A stretch of 64,000 nucleotides of DNA, from NCBI GenBank assembly GCA_036186865.1, contig AP025046.1, positions 38,835,834-38,899,833 of the forward strand, given 5' to 3'. This DNA comes from Eustoma russellianum. Lineage: Eukaryota; Streptophyta; Magnoliopsida; Gentianales; Gentianaceae. Shown one piece after another: positions 31,036-43,763 of the stretch. The position numbers were made by a program, and so were the translations under genes. The stretch's first letter is position 1, and each line of letters starts with the position of its first letter. Below the pieces are notes generated by a model. The model saw nothing but the letters and a program-made list of their open reading frames with translations. It was not told where the DNA came from and made no database searches.

Positions 31036-32491
31036 TGATGCGCGGTTGTCGCGCCTCATACGGATCGTCTCTTATAACATTTGGATCCTTAATGGTTGTA
31101 AGCAGGAGTTTAATTCCATCCTAACCGTTGGTCATCAAGGTTTTTGTTTGAGCATTCCTCCGCAAAAGTTACCTATTTTCCAAGCAAGTATGCACCCTCT
31201 TGGATGGCCACACCGTTGATCTTGGATATCCCCCACAAGGTTGCTCCCACCTTGATTGGATTCTAACTTTGATCTTCAAAGAAACAGAGAAAACACTCAT
31301 GTTGTTCTGAAGAAAATCAAAGCATAACTCATAAGTGTTTGTGAAGAGAAAGTAGGCTGATTTTGCCTGAGAATTCTTATGAAACATTCTCCAACCTTTT
31401 CTATAAGGTAAGGCCGGCCATGACCCCTTTAAATAGGGCCAAGAAGACTAAAAAAAGTCTAGTCTACATGCTAAAGAAAAGGCTAGTACAAAGGCTCCAA
31501 AAAAGGGCTAGAAATGTGCAATTTGTTGGCAAACGGTTTGTCCTCTTCAAGAAAACGATTCAGATCTTTATCCCTTCTTGAGAATTGTAGGTCATGATCT
31601 GAAACTCAATTTCGGGTTTTGGATAACCTCATTTGGTCACGGAATGAGTTAGATATGGCCCTCCAAAAATTGGGTGCCCAGAATGTTTTCAGTATGGGCT
31701 CCTGAAAACTTGTTTGAATTGTGGCCTATTGATGGATCACTTGCAGCTCGAATTAGGCCATGACTCCTCCTAAAGAATTGTATCCCATTGAGTGCAAAAA
31801 AATAAACACACGAGGTTCTCTGAATTTCGTCCACCCATTGAAGAGACAAGTCCAAATTATTAAAAGTGTGTCACAGAATTCGGCAGAAATAGTACTTGAA
31901 TTTCAATGCGGTTTTTTGTCCATCACGACGATAGATCTTGGAAATGTAAAAACATGAATGTTTTAGATCATTGTCTTGTCTTTCCAAAGAAACTTGAATC
32001 CTCTGATTTGCCTTTTTGGTTGAAGAGATACGGTTGTTTTATGAAAACTGGTCCTGCTTGAAAATTACATTCCGAAATGAGCTTGCTTCTCTTCAACTCC
32101 TTTGGTCTTCAAACGTCTCCAACAACCTTACAAGTCCTTAAAGCAATTCTAATAAACATAGAAAAATAATAAACAACTCTAAAGGCCTAACAAGCTAAAA
32201 GAGTCAAAGTTTGGTAATGCAAGACTGAAACAGCAACCTTTACAAACACGAAACATTAAACAAACGACTCAAGAAATAACACAAATGACTCAAATATGTT
32301 ACAACACATAAAAACTCAAAGATTAGGCTCAAGTAGGTGAACCGAATGACCCTCTTTGTTGATAGGCTCGTGTCGTACATGTCTGAACAAGAATGCATCA
32401 ACTTCTTGGCTCAAACTATTTGTCATACTTCTTGTCACTTGACCTCAACTTGCCTCGCCTTTGTTTGCCGCTTTGCACCTGTATCTCATCA
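31036..32491 (-). repeat. Gypsy A 3' LTR
   Basis: Ends are TGATG...CATCA on either strand, with a polypurine tract (GAGGAGCGGGGGAA) immediately outside at 32492-32505. A TATA-like CCCTATTTAAAGGGG lies near 31424-31438. 1,456 bp; the left edge is supported by the inverted termini only. Confidence 0.7.
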
Positions 32492-32509
32492 TTCCCCCGC
32501 TCCTCAAAA

Positions 32510-32709
32510 AGATTCGACCTCGAATCTAAAGCATCATTAAAAGGAGATAGATTAGAAACACTAAAGTATTCGAGGCAGAATAATACTTACCTCACGGGAG
32601 ATCAATGATGTAGGCATTTTCATTGATCCTATCTAGCACCTTAAAAGGACCATCACCTCTTGGCATCAACTTAGATTTCCTCTCATTATGAAACTGCTCT
32701 TGGTGCAAC
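32510..32709 (-). pseudogene. Gypsy A integrase C-terminus (downstream piece)
   Basis: HQEQFHNERKSKLMPRGDGP, then FKVLDRINENAYIIDLP, the usual integrase C-terminal signature, then frame loss. It is separated from the upstream part only by the solo LTR. Confidence 0.75.
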
Positions 32710-34067
32710 TGTTAGGAAACAGATGAGATCACTACAAAAACGCACAGCGGAAAAGCAAAACTTGATCTCCGATTTCCTATCAAGGATCCATGTCGTTTGT
32801 TTAATTCGATGAAAGAACTTCAAGTACCTTACCTTTGTAGATTTGAAATCCGCAGACGAAAGAGGTGTGATGACACGAACACCATCTGCCGGTATCCACA
32901 CGAATGCTTCCGTCCAGAGTGCTAGCTCTTGAAACAGCGCCGCTGAAGAACTCGGTTTTTCTCCAAAAACGAGTTATGTTTTTTTCTGATGATTGTGTGT
33001 AATCTATGAATGAGATGCATCATCATATATACATATATGTAGACATCAAATCCGAGTCCAAATCGGATTAGTTAAGCCAATCAAAATCCATATCAGCATG
33101 GATTCTATCAGGATATTCAAAATCCATACCAGATATGGATTCTTTCGTTATTATCCGATAATACACACATATATATATAATCACAAAAAAAAATAATAAT
33201 AATAAGAATTAATATCTAATAATAATATTATTAATATTATTAATATCAGCCCATACGCATTCTTCTGTGTGACCCGATAGGCCAATATTAATTGGCAGTC
33301 AGTTAAATCTCTGTTAAACCAACAAGTCGTAATTGGCCTCTAGGAAGGAATTACAACTACACAATTAATATGAGTACAATTCAGCTAACCTAATAATAGT
33401 ACATGTATTAATCCCTTTGTCACACGATATCTAGTTTGAACATACTTATATTGTTCAAACATATGATTGCTTGATCTCTAAGTAGACTGATAAAATAAAT
33501 GATATTGATCACACTATCAATTCATCTGAGTACGGCCATGCATTTCACAGTCTCACTTATCGAGGGGCCCAAAAGATATCTCTCTCAAAAGAGAGGGACA
33601 AATTCTATCTCGACTGTTCAATATCCTCTACATAATTTCCATCATACTCAATCATGACCTTTATTATTATCCAGTTATAGATAACGTTTGATCATGTCAA
33701 AATATAATAGTCCTTATGTTGGAAACTATGACAATCTTATGTCTAAGGATTAAAACATGACTCTCATGAGATTTACTTATGACGTTGATCCATGTAGTTA
33801 TCTCATGATGGATCTATCCAATACATTATTCTCTAACAAGTATCTACGAGATTGATTTGTATCACCATACACATAATCATCTCATGATTATCAAATCAAT
33901 ACTCATACTGGTTATAATTATTTTATCTCTGTAACAACAATGAACCAGAGACATATATCATAATTGTGTAACATACTAACCAACAATAATGATAATAAAA
34001 CCTCTTTATTAATAATAAATGTATAACATAAACATCCAAATCATGGCCTAGGACACATACACTAACA
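32710..34067 (-). repeat. Solo Copia-type LTR inserted in gypsy A
   Basis: 1,358 bp with TGTTAG...CTAACA ends, flanked by gcaac (32705-32709) and gcaag (34068-34072). Removing it and one flank rejoins the integrase as VWLHLHQEQF. Minus orientation is favoured by a TATA-like ATATATGTATATATG and downstream AATAAA-like motifs in that direction. Confidence 0.85.
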
Positions 34068-35040
34068 GCAAGTGCAACCATACTAAGTCGCCTGGCTCAA
34101 AGAGAACTCTCTTCTTTCCTTTGTTGGGTTGCTTAACATACAGCTTGTTCTTCTTTTCAATATGTAATCTCACTTTGACATGTAAATTCTTCACCAATTC
34201 AGCCTTTGCCTTACCATCTAGGCTTACTTTTTCATTTGTAGGTAAAGGCAATAAATCAAGTGGGGAAAGGGGATTGAAGCCATAAACAATCTCAAAAAGA
34301 GAATACAAAGTACCACCATGCGCATTCTTATTATATGCAAACTCAATATGTGGCAAACAATCTTCTCAGTTCTTTAAGTTCTTCAGAATTACAGCACGTA
34401 AAAGTTGAGACAACTTCATATTCACTAATTCGGTTTGACCATCAGCCTGTGGATGAGCAGTAGTAGTAGAAAGTAAGAGTCTAGACCCAACATACCCCAA
34501 AGGAAACGCCAAAAGTGACTCAAAAATTTTGTATTCGTATCACTAACAATAGTTCTAGGCATACCATGCAAACGAACAACTTCCTTAAAGAACAAATCAG
34601 CATCATGCGATGCATCATCAAATTTTCTACATGATATGAAGTGAGCCATCTTAAAGAAATAATCCACAACAACAAAGACACTATCCTATCCGTCTTTGAT
34701 CTAGGCAATCCTAGAACAAAGCACATGCTAACATCAACCCAAGGTGAAAGGGGTACGGGTAGTGGATGATATAAACCACGTGGATGCAGCTTAGATTTTG
34801 CTGCTTACATGTAATGCAATGAGCACAAATCTTTTCTACATCTGCACGTATGTGGGGCAAGAAGAAATGCTCACACAATGCCTCTAAGGTCTTAAAGACG
34901 CCAAAGTAACCCATAAGCCCGCCTCCATGTTCCTTCATAGCAAGCAATTCATGCAGAGATGATTGTGGTATGCACATTTTACCTTCTCTAAACAAGAATT
35001 CACCATGAATGTAGAACTTATAAAAGATGATTAAGCACAT
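34068..35040 (-). pseudogene. Gypsy A integrase
   Basis: The zinc-binding part (HELLAMKEHGGGLMGYFG, then HCITCKQ) and core fragments (GLPRSKTDRI, VVRLHGMPRTIVSDTNTKFL with Asn for the usual Arg, HIEFAYNKNAHGGT, SPLDLLPLP) occur in three frames. The catalytic Asp of the VSD block is present. Frame changes near 34420, 34520-34670 and 34720 break it. Confidence 0.8.
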
Positions 35041-35600
35041 GCTGCATAGATAAAATGGAAATCATGATCACTAACATATAACTCCTTAATCGATTCAAAT
35101 CTAAGCAAATGAGAAGACAATGTAGTAATCAAAGAATACCTCCTAGACAGTGCATCAGCTACTACATTATCTTTTCCTTGCTTATGTTTAATCACATAAG
35201 GAAATTGTTCAATGAATTCTACCCATTGAGCATGTCTTTTATTCAACTTGCCTTGGCCTTTATGATACTTAAGGGATTAATGATCAGTGTGAATCACAAA
35301 TTCCTTAGGTTGCAATTAATGCTGCCAAGTTTTCAAAGATCTTACTGATGCATAAAACTCTTTATCATATGTGGAATAATTCAATTGGAGACCTTTTAAT
35401 TTCTCATTGAAATATGCGATGGGACGTTTAGCTGTGTAACATGGCTCCAATTCCTATACCACTAGCGTCACATTCAATCTCAAATATTTCTTCAAAGATT
35501 GGTAATTTAAGAATAGGTGATGTAGTTAATCTTCTATTAAGCTCATTAAATGCCAATTCTTGTTCCTCACCCCAATGAAATCCAACATCTTTCTTTACAA
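35031..35600 (-). pseudogene. Gypsy A RNase H
   Basis: NKRHAQWVEFIEQFPYVIKH and DNVVADALSRRYSL mark the C-terminal half. Upstream blocks are in other frames with stops. Confidence 0.7.
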
Positions 35601-36530
35601 TCTCATTTACAGGACTGCAATTGATGAAAAATCCTTAACAAATTATCCATAAAAGCTGGCTAAGCCATGAAAACTTCTAACTTCACCAACTGTTCTATGG
35701 ATAGGCCACCCAAGGATTGATTTCACCTTTTCTTAGTCCATTTTAATTCCATTTGCACTAACAACATATCCTAAGAATATCACTTTGTCCAAGCAAAAAG
35801 TAACAGTTTCAAAAATTATCATATAGTTGTTCTCTGTGTAAAGTCTCAAACACAACTCTTAACTGTCCTATATGGTCATGCAAAGTCTTAGAATATATCA
35901 ATATATCATCCAAATAGACAACAACAAACTTCCCATTGAATGCACGTAAAACTTTGTTCATTAGCCTCATGAATGTACTAGGTGCATTATTAAACAAAAG
36001 GCATCACTAACCACTCATACAAAACCAAACATAGTCTTAAATGCAGTCTTCCATTCATCTCCCTCTTTTGATGCGCCACTTGAAAGTACCTACTTTTCAA
36101 ATCAATTTTAGTAAAGTACTTAGCTCCATGCAATTCATCTAATATGTCATCAAGTCTAGAAATAGGGTACCGATACTTAAACGAGATCTTATTAAAGACG
36201 CGACAATCAGTGCACATTCTCTATGAGCCATCCTTTTTGGGCACGACAATCACTGGCATAGCACATGAGCTCATGCTCTCTCTCACCTTGCTCTTGGCAA
36301 GTAGCTCCTCTACTTGGCGTTGGATCTCCTTTGTCTCCTCGAGATTTTCCCTATAGGCTGGTCTATTAGGAAATGTAGCACAGGGTATGAAATCTATTTG
36401 GTGCTCTATCCCGCACAAAGGTGGCAATCCAACAGCTTTTTCCTCAGGGAACAAGCTTGAAAACTCTTCAAGCAAAGATACAACGCCACTAGGGAATGTG
36501 GAGTGTACATCACTCACAAAAACAATGATT
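35600..36530 (-). pseudogene. Gypsy A reverse transcriptase
   Basis: Pieces, upstream to downstream: HQIDFIPCATFPNRPAYREN, then KSKVRESMSSCAMPVIVVPK, KDGS followed by a TAG (Trp in relatives) before RMCTDCRVFNKI, SRLDDILDELHGAKYFTKID, and APSTFMRLMNKVL with the catalytic VVYLDDILIYS intact. A later TAA lies in MD(TAA)EKVKSILG. Both stops are also in copy B. Inactive. Confidence 0.85.
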
Positions 36531-37288
36531 CTTTGTAAAGCATCATATAAATAGTCTTATGATCATATAAGCATGTGAAATCTCAGAATGAATAGCAAAA
36601 AACACATGCATCTTTTCTCGCTTGATTAAGTTTTTCTTTGCTGAAGATTCAGCCTTGGTCGAATCCTCCTTCATTGTCCCCCATTGGCCAAGCCCTTACG
36701 GGAATCGAGCCAAGTATTTTCTGCTTGAGGCTTTCAAAAAACTTCTTTTCAGCCTCTCTTTCAGTAGGATCTGAAAACTTTTGTGCAAGGCATTTTTGAT
36801 CCTCAAAGACTTTGTGCGGGGACAACGCACGCAATCTATATGTCTTAATATCCATCTTAAATGAATATATATTAAGGTAACCATCATGAATCAGTCTCCT
36901 ATCAAATTGTCATGGCCATCCCAAGAGAATATGAGGAGCATGCATGGGTGCAACGTCACAAAGAATGTCATCCTTATAATTACCTATAGATAATGAAACC
37001 AAGACTTGCTTACTCACTTTAATTTCACCACAATCGTTAAGCCATGTCAAACTATAAGATCGTGGATGTTTAGTCATAGGTATGTCAAGTTTCCTTACTA
37101 ATTCTGCACTAGCAACATTAGTTACAAGATCATGTATCTACAATCATGATGCACACTTTTCCTTTTATCATGCAATGTGTATGAAATATGTTCTCTCTCT
37201 CATGTTTATGTTTATCTACTTTAGTTTGGGCGTTAAGTGATCTCTTAACAACTAAAAGCTCATTAGATGCAAGTTCTCCCTCAATAGT
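36531..37288 (-). pseudogene. Gypsy A protease region
   Basis: Between RT and the gag knuckle, as expected for the protease. MDIKTYRLRALSPHKVFEDQ and a HPRSYSLTWLN-like stretch are visible, but I could not find the DSGA active site. Several frame changes. Confidence 0.5.
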
Positions 37289-38713
37289 TCATTCCTCAAC
37301 CTCATCCTCTTCTACTCCCTCGTCAACATTCTCTTCCTCTTCATGCTTAAAATTAGAATAATACTCTCTATTCTCCTCTATGTAAATGATACATTTAGTA
37401 TAAGAACATTCAGATGCAATATGACATAAACCCTGACATCTAAAGCATTTAATGTCTCTAGATTTACCTTGAGGTCGTTCACCAACCTTTTGCTTGCCTT
37501 TGTCGATCCAGGAGGGAGCTTCTGGTGCACGACTTTGCTGCTGAGGTGGACGATGTAGTCGCCGCTGCACATGGCCCGAAAATGGTGGTGGTGGACGGCG
37601 TGGAGCTTAGCTTGACTGTGTAAATAGTGGATTCTGTCGAGTGCTAAACCTGTTCATGTGTTAGGTATAGGGCCTAGTATTATCTTGTGTGGAAGAACTC
37701 CTCAATTGTCTTTCCACCTTTCTGCCAAGTGTACCATCAATCCTAAGGTTGCACAAGATTGCAACTCCATAGGGTTGGCAATTTCTTTGTTCAATCCTTC
37801 TAGAAATCTTGTTATGGTAGCATTTTCTCTTTCATCAATTTGTGCTCTCATCATCAACAACTCCATTTCGTTTATAGTATTCATCAACATTTCTATTTCC
37901 TTGCTTGAGTTGGGTTAGTCTTTGAACCATAGTTCCTTCATAACATGAGGCATAAACCTTTTTCTCATTTCTCTTTTCATCTCCTCCCATGTTTGAATGG
38001 GTCATCTCCACTCCTTCTTGTACTTAGCATTTAATCCCACCAAATAAGTGCATATTATGTAAATTCAATGGCTACAAAATGCACTTTACTTAGTTCAGAA
38101 AAGGAAGTATAAGAGTAAATGAGTTCTACCTTTTTTTCCCATTTGATGTATGCCTCGGGATCGCTTCGCCCCTGAAATGAAGGAATGTTCATCTTGATCT
38201 CATGGGAACCATCATCATGCTGATTGTGCCTACAATTGTACCCACGATTAGGAACATCATAGCCATGGTTTTCACGTTGAAAGCTACGGTTTTCAACATC
38301 AAACTGTTCCTCATAATCTCTTCCCCATTGACCATCATGCATATGTGGAATCATCCTCGGGATACCTCTCTTCTAATGGTGGCATATACACTGGGACGTG
38401 TTGTAGGCCTCCTCTACCTCGTCCTTTTTGCTCCATCATTTTACCACGAACGGCTTGCCATGGTGGATCAACTGGAACACGACTTTGACCCTCAAATTGG
38501 TTAGCCATATTTCTAACCTTGGAGCCACTTCCTTCATAGTTCCTAGTTTAGATGTTTGGGGGCGGGGGTTAGACCTTTCAGCCTCAGCCTCTAATAGGTC
38601 TAACCTCTCGATAATCCTTCTAAGCACTCCGAGCACGTGCTCTTCCGTCATGGATTCCTGATATCCTCCCAAGGTGGGGGTTGTATTGGAATTCCTAAAA
38701 GTGTATCATCCAT
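37289..38713 (-). pseudogene. Gypsy A gag
   Basis: The start is the ATG at 38713 (MDDTLLGIPIQPPPWED). It continues with VLGVLRRIIERLDLLEAEAE, MNIPSFQGRSDPEAYIKWEK (gag domain), ERENATITRFLEGLNKEIAN and the CCHC knuckle CFRCQGLCHIASEC. At least three frame changes. Copy B has the same gag with independent extra indels. Confidence 0.8.
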
Positions 38714-40192
38714 CTAAACATGAAAACAAAATCATTAGAACACAAAGAAAAGGAAACTAACACAAAGACTAAAGAAGCTTTATTATGTTATGTAAAGAGA
38801 AATTCAACTTGTGCTTGTCCTTTCTCACTCGTATTTTGACATCAAGGCTTTTACCCTCCCCTCTTTAACGCCCTGACAAACCCTTACAAGCCTTTTACCT
38901 CTCTTCTTTGCTGTGCCTCTCATCCAATCGTAGGCTAGTAGCAACTAAGATGAGGCAACAATGTGGAGGTCCTCCAACAACATGTGCAATCTCAAAACAG
39001 GGTTAGTATCACCAAAGTAAGAAAAAATGAATACCGAGCAAAGGACACACAACACACTTGGACAAACTTTAAGATTGAAGGAAATTATGAAATTAAACGT
39101 GATGTAAATGGCTGAGACAAAGAATGGCTAAGGGTTGCCTTAGCAATCCTTAACCACACTTAGACTCAATGCACTTAATCACACGTATGCAATGTCCAAG
39201 ATGCATAAAGGAAGAAGTGTCCGAGTTGTATATAAAAGGGTGTTTTGTTTGGCCGTGGGCATTGTAGGAAGTTTTGTGATTTAATGGTGCAAGGATACGT
39301 TTTGAAGCAATTCAAATAGCCTCTTTTGAATAAAGACTATTTTGTACTCCTCCTTTTCTTGTACACATTTTTTTGGATGTTCTCTTTTTTTTGGGATGAA
39401 GTACAAGAAACTCAAAGTAACCAAAGAATTAATCAAAGCACACAACAACCCTTGCCCTAATTTTTTTTCTTGTCCTAAGTCGAATCATATACAAAAGGAT
39501 GTTTAAAGATGTTCTTGTAAAAAGAGACTCAATCTTTTGTAGCGTAAGGCTTGTATGAGTATGGATGACTTGTATGCATCAATAAACATAACACATAATG
39601 CAAGCACAACAACAGCAACACATACCCACTATATCTCAACGATAGTAAAAGCTATCGTTACGGTCTGGAGAGGGTGAGAGCCAGGCAGACAATACCTCCA
39701 TCTTAAGGGATAGAGAGTTTGCTTCCAGGGAGACCCCCGGCTCTTTTTATTTGCATATCAAAAACAACAACAACAACTTTACCCCATTGCCTGAGAGGCA
39801 CCCGCCTATGGCGGGGTATTTGGGGGTCGGATGTATGCAACCATACCTATGTGTTAGAAGCACACAGAGGTTGTTTCTCAATGACCCATAATGATGCATC
39901 AAGGTATGACGATCAACTACTACTTCACAATATAAGACACAACCAATTTAGTGAGTCATTTTATTTTAATCCATCATATTCCAAAGTCAAAGAAGAGTGT
40001 GTCATTGACTCCATAGGAAATGGAAACAATATTTGTACCTGCATATATGAAACAATAATAGGGCTATGGTGTGCTAGTGGGTTAGTGAAGGAGTTTAAAA
40101 ATACAAATAGACAGCTTATGATATTAAAATAGTCATAACGTGTATATTCACAAATAATGATATAAGAAAAAATAATGCAAAGTCAACCTAAA
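38714..40192 (-). other. Gypsy A leader region with SINE-derived DNA
   Basis: About 1.5 kb upstream of gag, not matching the 3' LTR, with SINE-like pieces at 39600-39865. Ends abruptly at tataga (40192), next to G2 RNase H sequence. The corresponding stretch in copy B is 47561-49037. Confidence 0.6.
39600..39865 (-). repeat. Two SINE-like 3' bodies in tandem (copy A)
   Basis: On the minus strand: GCATACATCCGACCCCC ... GGCGGGTGCC ... (GTT)n, then GGGTCTCCCTGGAAGCAAAC ... CTCACCCTCTCCAGACC ... GGGTATGTGTTGCTGTTG. Both resemble plant SINE 3' halves (Au-like, then TS-like) that end in TTG repeats. Confidence 0.55.
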
Positions 40193-41190
40193 GTATAGAT
40201 AATGTCGCCAAATCTTTAATGCAAATACGGCAGCCACAAGTTCTAAATCGTGCACTGGATAGTTCTGCTCATATGGTTTCAACTGTCGAGAAGCAAAGGC
40301 AATCCCCTGACCATTCTGCATCAGAACGCAGCCCAGACCATTCTTAGAGGCATCGCTGTAAACCACAAATCCTTCTCGTGATATAGGTTGTGCAAGTACC
40401 GGTGCCGCGGTCAACCTCTTCTTCAATTCATTAAAACTCTATTCACAATCTGCTGTCCACTCGAATTTAGTTTTTTCTGCGTCAATCTGGTCAAAGGAAC
40501 AGTGATACGAGAAACTCCTTCAACAAATTTTTGATAGTATCCGGCTAACCCAAGGAAGCTCCAAACTTCAGTCACGTTTATGGGTCGAGGCCATTCCGTA
40601 ATAGCTTCCACCTTTTTAGGATCCACCGAAATACCTACTTCAAAGATAATATGTCCCAAAAATGCCACACTGCGGAGCCAGAATTCACATTTACTAAATT
40701 TTACATACAACTTCTTTTCTCGAAGTATGTTAAGAGTGATCTGTAAATGCTTCGCATGAGAATCATCATCCGGAGAGTAGATCAGGATGTCATCAATGAA
40801 TACCACAAAAAACTTGTCCAGCTGCTCCCGAAATACCGAGTTCCTCAGATCCATAAATGCAGCAGGAGCATTAGTTAACCTGAATGGCATCACCAAGAAT
40901 TTGTAATGACCATATCGAGCATGAAATGCAGTTTTGCAACATCATCATCTCTGGTCCGCAATTGATGATATCCGGAGCGAATATCAATCTTACTGAACAC
41001 TTTGACACCCCTTAATTGGTCAAATAGATCATCAATCTGGGGTAGCGGGTATTTATTCTTGATCGTGATTTTGTTCAACTCACGATAATCAATACATAGG
41101 CGCATAGTACCATCCTTCTTTTTGACAAAGAGTACTGGAGCTCCCCACAGTGAAGCACTGGGGCTAATGAATTTCTTGTCAAGTGACTAC
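40193..41190 (-). pseudogene. G2 reverse transcriptase and partial RNase H
   Basis: MRLCIDYRELNKITIKNKYP, SKIDIRSGYHQL, RLTNAPAAFMDL, the intact catalytic FVVFIDDILIYS, and FLGHIIFEVGISVDP. RNase H runs without any intron through VVYSDASKNGLGCVLMQNGQ and is cut after ALKIWRHYLY at 40193. Frame changes occur near 40423 and 40890-40930. Confidence 0.85.
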
Positions 41191-41846
41191 TGTAACTACA
41201 ACTTCAATTGGCTGGGGCCATCCGATAGGGCGCTTTAGAGATAGGCTCAGCTCTCGGCACAACATTTATCTCGAACTCTACCACACGTTCCGGAGGTCAC
41301 CCAGGAAGGTCATCTGGAAAAACATCTCGAAACTCGTTTACCACTGGAATGTTACTGAGGGATGGTACATCAGGCTCCCGTTCGTCACTTAAGGCATAGA
41401 CAAGGAATCCCGTATCTCCTTTCTCAGAGCTCGGCAAGCTTGAGCCACTGTCAAATAAGTCTTCTGTGGAACCTTCTTTAGTTTATAGCTCCCCTGATAT
41501 ATCACCTCATCTTGTGTCGGTGTCTGAATAATAACTCGCTTACCTCGGCAATCAATCTAAGCATGGTCATCGAATAGCCAATCCATATCAAAAATAATGT
41601 CAAAGTCTCCCATCCAGATCAGAATCAGATCATCATCGAACCTTTGCCCTTCGAATTCTAGTTCACAGTTCTTATAGAGATGATGAGAAATAATAACTTG
41701 ATCACCAGTAGCTTGGACAAGGTAAGGCGCCTCCAACCATATGGGACTACTGCTTAGATTCTTGGAAAACCTCTTAGATACAAAAGAACGGCTTGCACCA
41801 CTATCAAACAGCACATTTGTAGGCATACTGTTAACTAAAATTGCAC
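41191..41846 (-). pseudogene. G2 protease and linker
   Basis: MPTNVLFDSGASRSFVSKRF holds the DSGA active site, with DFDIIFDMDWLFDDHA after it (G1 has VILGMDWL). Continues with a linker to RT containing IPVVNEF-like sequence. The upstream edge is intron 1 (41847-41933). Confidence 0.75.
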
Positions 41847-41933
41847 CTAAAGCAATTGCAATACATGCAGGGGTTTCATACTAGTGTAAAACTATAATGG
41901 AAATAAGATAGAATCACATAATCTAAATGGTAC
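41847..41933 (-). other. G2 intron at the gag/protease junction
   Basis: 87 bp, donor GTACCA, acceptor GCTTTAG; same position as in G1. Removal joins VVT-C to AILVNSMPTNVLFDSG in frame. Confidence 0.65.
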
Positions 41934-43222
41934 ATGTCACCACGTCGGGTGTGTCCTCCACCTCTGCATCTGTCATAATATGCACCCTGGCGTTAGTCCG
42001 CTGTCGGCCCCTCTGCTACTGCTGCTGAACATTTTCTGTTTGTACCTTTTCTGAGCAATCCTTAGCAAAATGACCTGCCTTCACACAGCAATAACATGTG
42101 CCAGTACCCTTCCTACACTCACCAAAATGTAGCCTCTAACAATTAGAATAGCGAGGGAATATCCTGCGGAGTGGTCTGACCCTGAGATTCCTGCCCACGA
42201 GGCTGCTGACGTTACGGCTGAGCGGTATGCTGGGCCTGCTGCTGTGCACCCTGTCCATCTAAACCACCACTCTTAACAAATTTAGTCACACGGCATATCC
42301 GGCAGTGCCAGTCTCTCGAGACCTTTTGCCTCACATTTCTTCATCTCTCCTATGAATCTCCTCCTCAATCCTGTAACTGTCATCAAGCATCTCTCCAAAT
42401 GTCTTAGGTTTAGGAACTGACGATCCAGGTTCTGATACGGATACTCAAACCTCGCAGAAATTTCGACATCTTTAGTTTCTCATCCGACATAATCGTAGGC
42501 ACAAATCGACCCAAAGTAGTGAATCGGCTTGCATAATCAGCTACAAACATATCCGCTTTCTATCGAAGCGACTCAAAGGCACTGACTTTTCTCTCGGTCA
42601 CTGAAGGAGGGAAATAGTACTTATTGAATTATTCCAGAAACTTATCCCACAGAATTGGTTGAGGATGAGGCTGAATATTAGTCTTCCACCATTGATTGGC
42701 CTCACTGATCAAGAATGGGCATATCACCTCCGCTTCATCTAGCCACTTCTCATCCTCATCCGGATTAGAACTGCCCTCAAAAGATGGAACTTGAGCCCTC
42801 TTCATGGTCTCGAAATAGTAATGAGCATCTTGCTGCTGGTTAGTCAGATAAGGAGAAGGTGCAGCCTGCGCCTGGAACATATTCTGGCTTATCTGAGTCA
42901 TGGCCTGCATGAACGCCTGGAATGCACTGAAATCTGGTGTCGGCGGTGGCAGATAATAATAATATCCTTGTGGTGGTGGAGGGTACTGCCATGGAGGAGG
43001 GTACTGCTCCTGCGGTGGGGGTGGATACTAAGGCTGAGTATGATATGACCCATATGGAGGGGGAGGAGGTGGTGGCATCTGAGTCTGTAGAGGAGGTATG
43101 TGTGTCTGTGGAGGAGGAGCTTGCTGCTGAAGTGCCTCTAGCTCAGAAACAGGTTGTGGCGCCTGCTGCACAGGAAGCTGGATAGCTCTGTGTGATCTCC
43201 CGGGGCCTTCGAGGTCTGTCAT
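41934..43222 (-). pseudogene. G2 gag
   Basis: The start is at the ATG at 43222 (MTDLEGPGRSHRAIQ). A Pro/Gln-rich N-terminus (PPPPPPPYGSYHTQP) is followed by RAQVPSFEGSSNPDEDEKWL and FLISEANQWWKTN. Later parts include the Gln-rich knuckle region around 42050-42250. Many stops. Confidence 0.7.
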
Positions 43223-43417
43223 ACATCCTATAGAGAACATTCACATTACTTAGTACGTTCACATTATATGTATGAGTATGAAAAATTTTAGTTCCCCACG
43301 TCGTACTACGTCACCTAAACTAAGGTTATCGTATATGACAAAAACTTAAGTCGAATATCATAACTTAGATTTCTAAGGAAAGTGTTTAAATCATCGGTCC
43401 CGTTGGTTATCTAGAAC

Positions 43418-43763
43418 CTTTTGATGCCAACTGTAGCGCCCTTCCCGAGTATGTAGACCCGACACGGCTCGCCCCCCGTACTCTTCTAGTAGGAGTACCA
43501 AGCGTCATCATCACCATACATACATACATGAGACATATACATGGATAGATCAACGGAACCGATAAACAAAACATAACCGTTTTGTACAATTGACAGTGTC
43601 ATATGATACAAACGGTAAAAAAATCTTGAAATCCACAAAAGGTTAAGTCCATCACACAATATACATAAATACTGAAGTTAACATGACAGTCTACTGTCTA
43701 GAAAATCTCCCGCACATGGGTAGGGATGATCAGAGCTCGCTCTCTACAGTCGGATGTGCATAA
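43418..43763 (-). repeat. G2 primer site and truncated 5' LTR
   Basis: The LTR end (TGTAGCGCCC in plus orientation) is at 43432. Outside it, on the minus strand, TTGGCATCAAAAGG is a degraded iMet primer site (three transitions). The LTR matches 55791-56095 and is cut at 43763 at a short homology (gccaaag) with copy B. Confidence 0.75.

Larger units (their letters stand above)
31036..40192 (-). mobile_element. Ty3/gypsy element, copy A
   Basis: 3' LTR, integrase, RNase H, RT and gag lie on the minus strand in gypsy order. The element is split by a solo LTR (32710-34067) and truncated at 40192, where G2 sequence begins. Its 5' LTR is missing. Many stops; some are shared with copy B. Confidence 0.85.
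40193..43763 (-). mobile_element. Tekay-like gypsy fragment G2
   Basis: RNase H (partial), RT, protease, gag, primer region and the start of a 5' LTR on the minus strand. Truncated at both sides by copies A and B. Related to G1 and nearly the same family as 55791-62082. Confidence 0.85.

Noticed and set aside
31363..31581. Plus-strand frame with a basic composition in the gypsy A LTR
   Set aside because: Inside an LTR, opposite to its transcription, with no recognisable domain.
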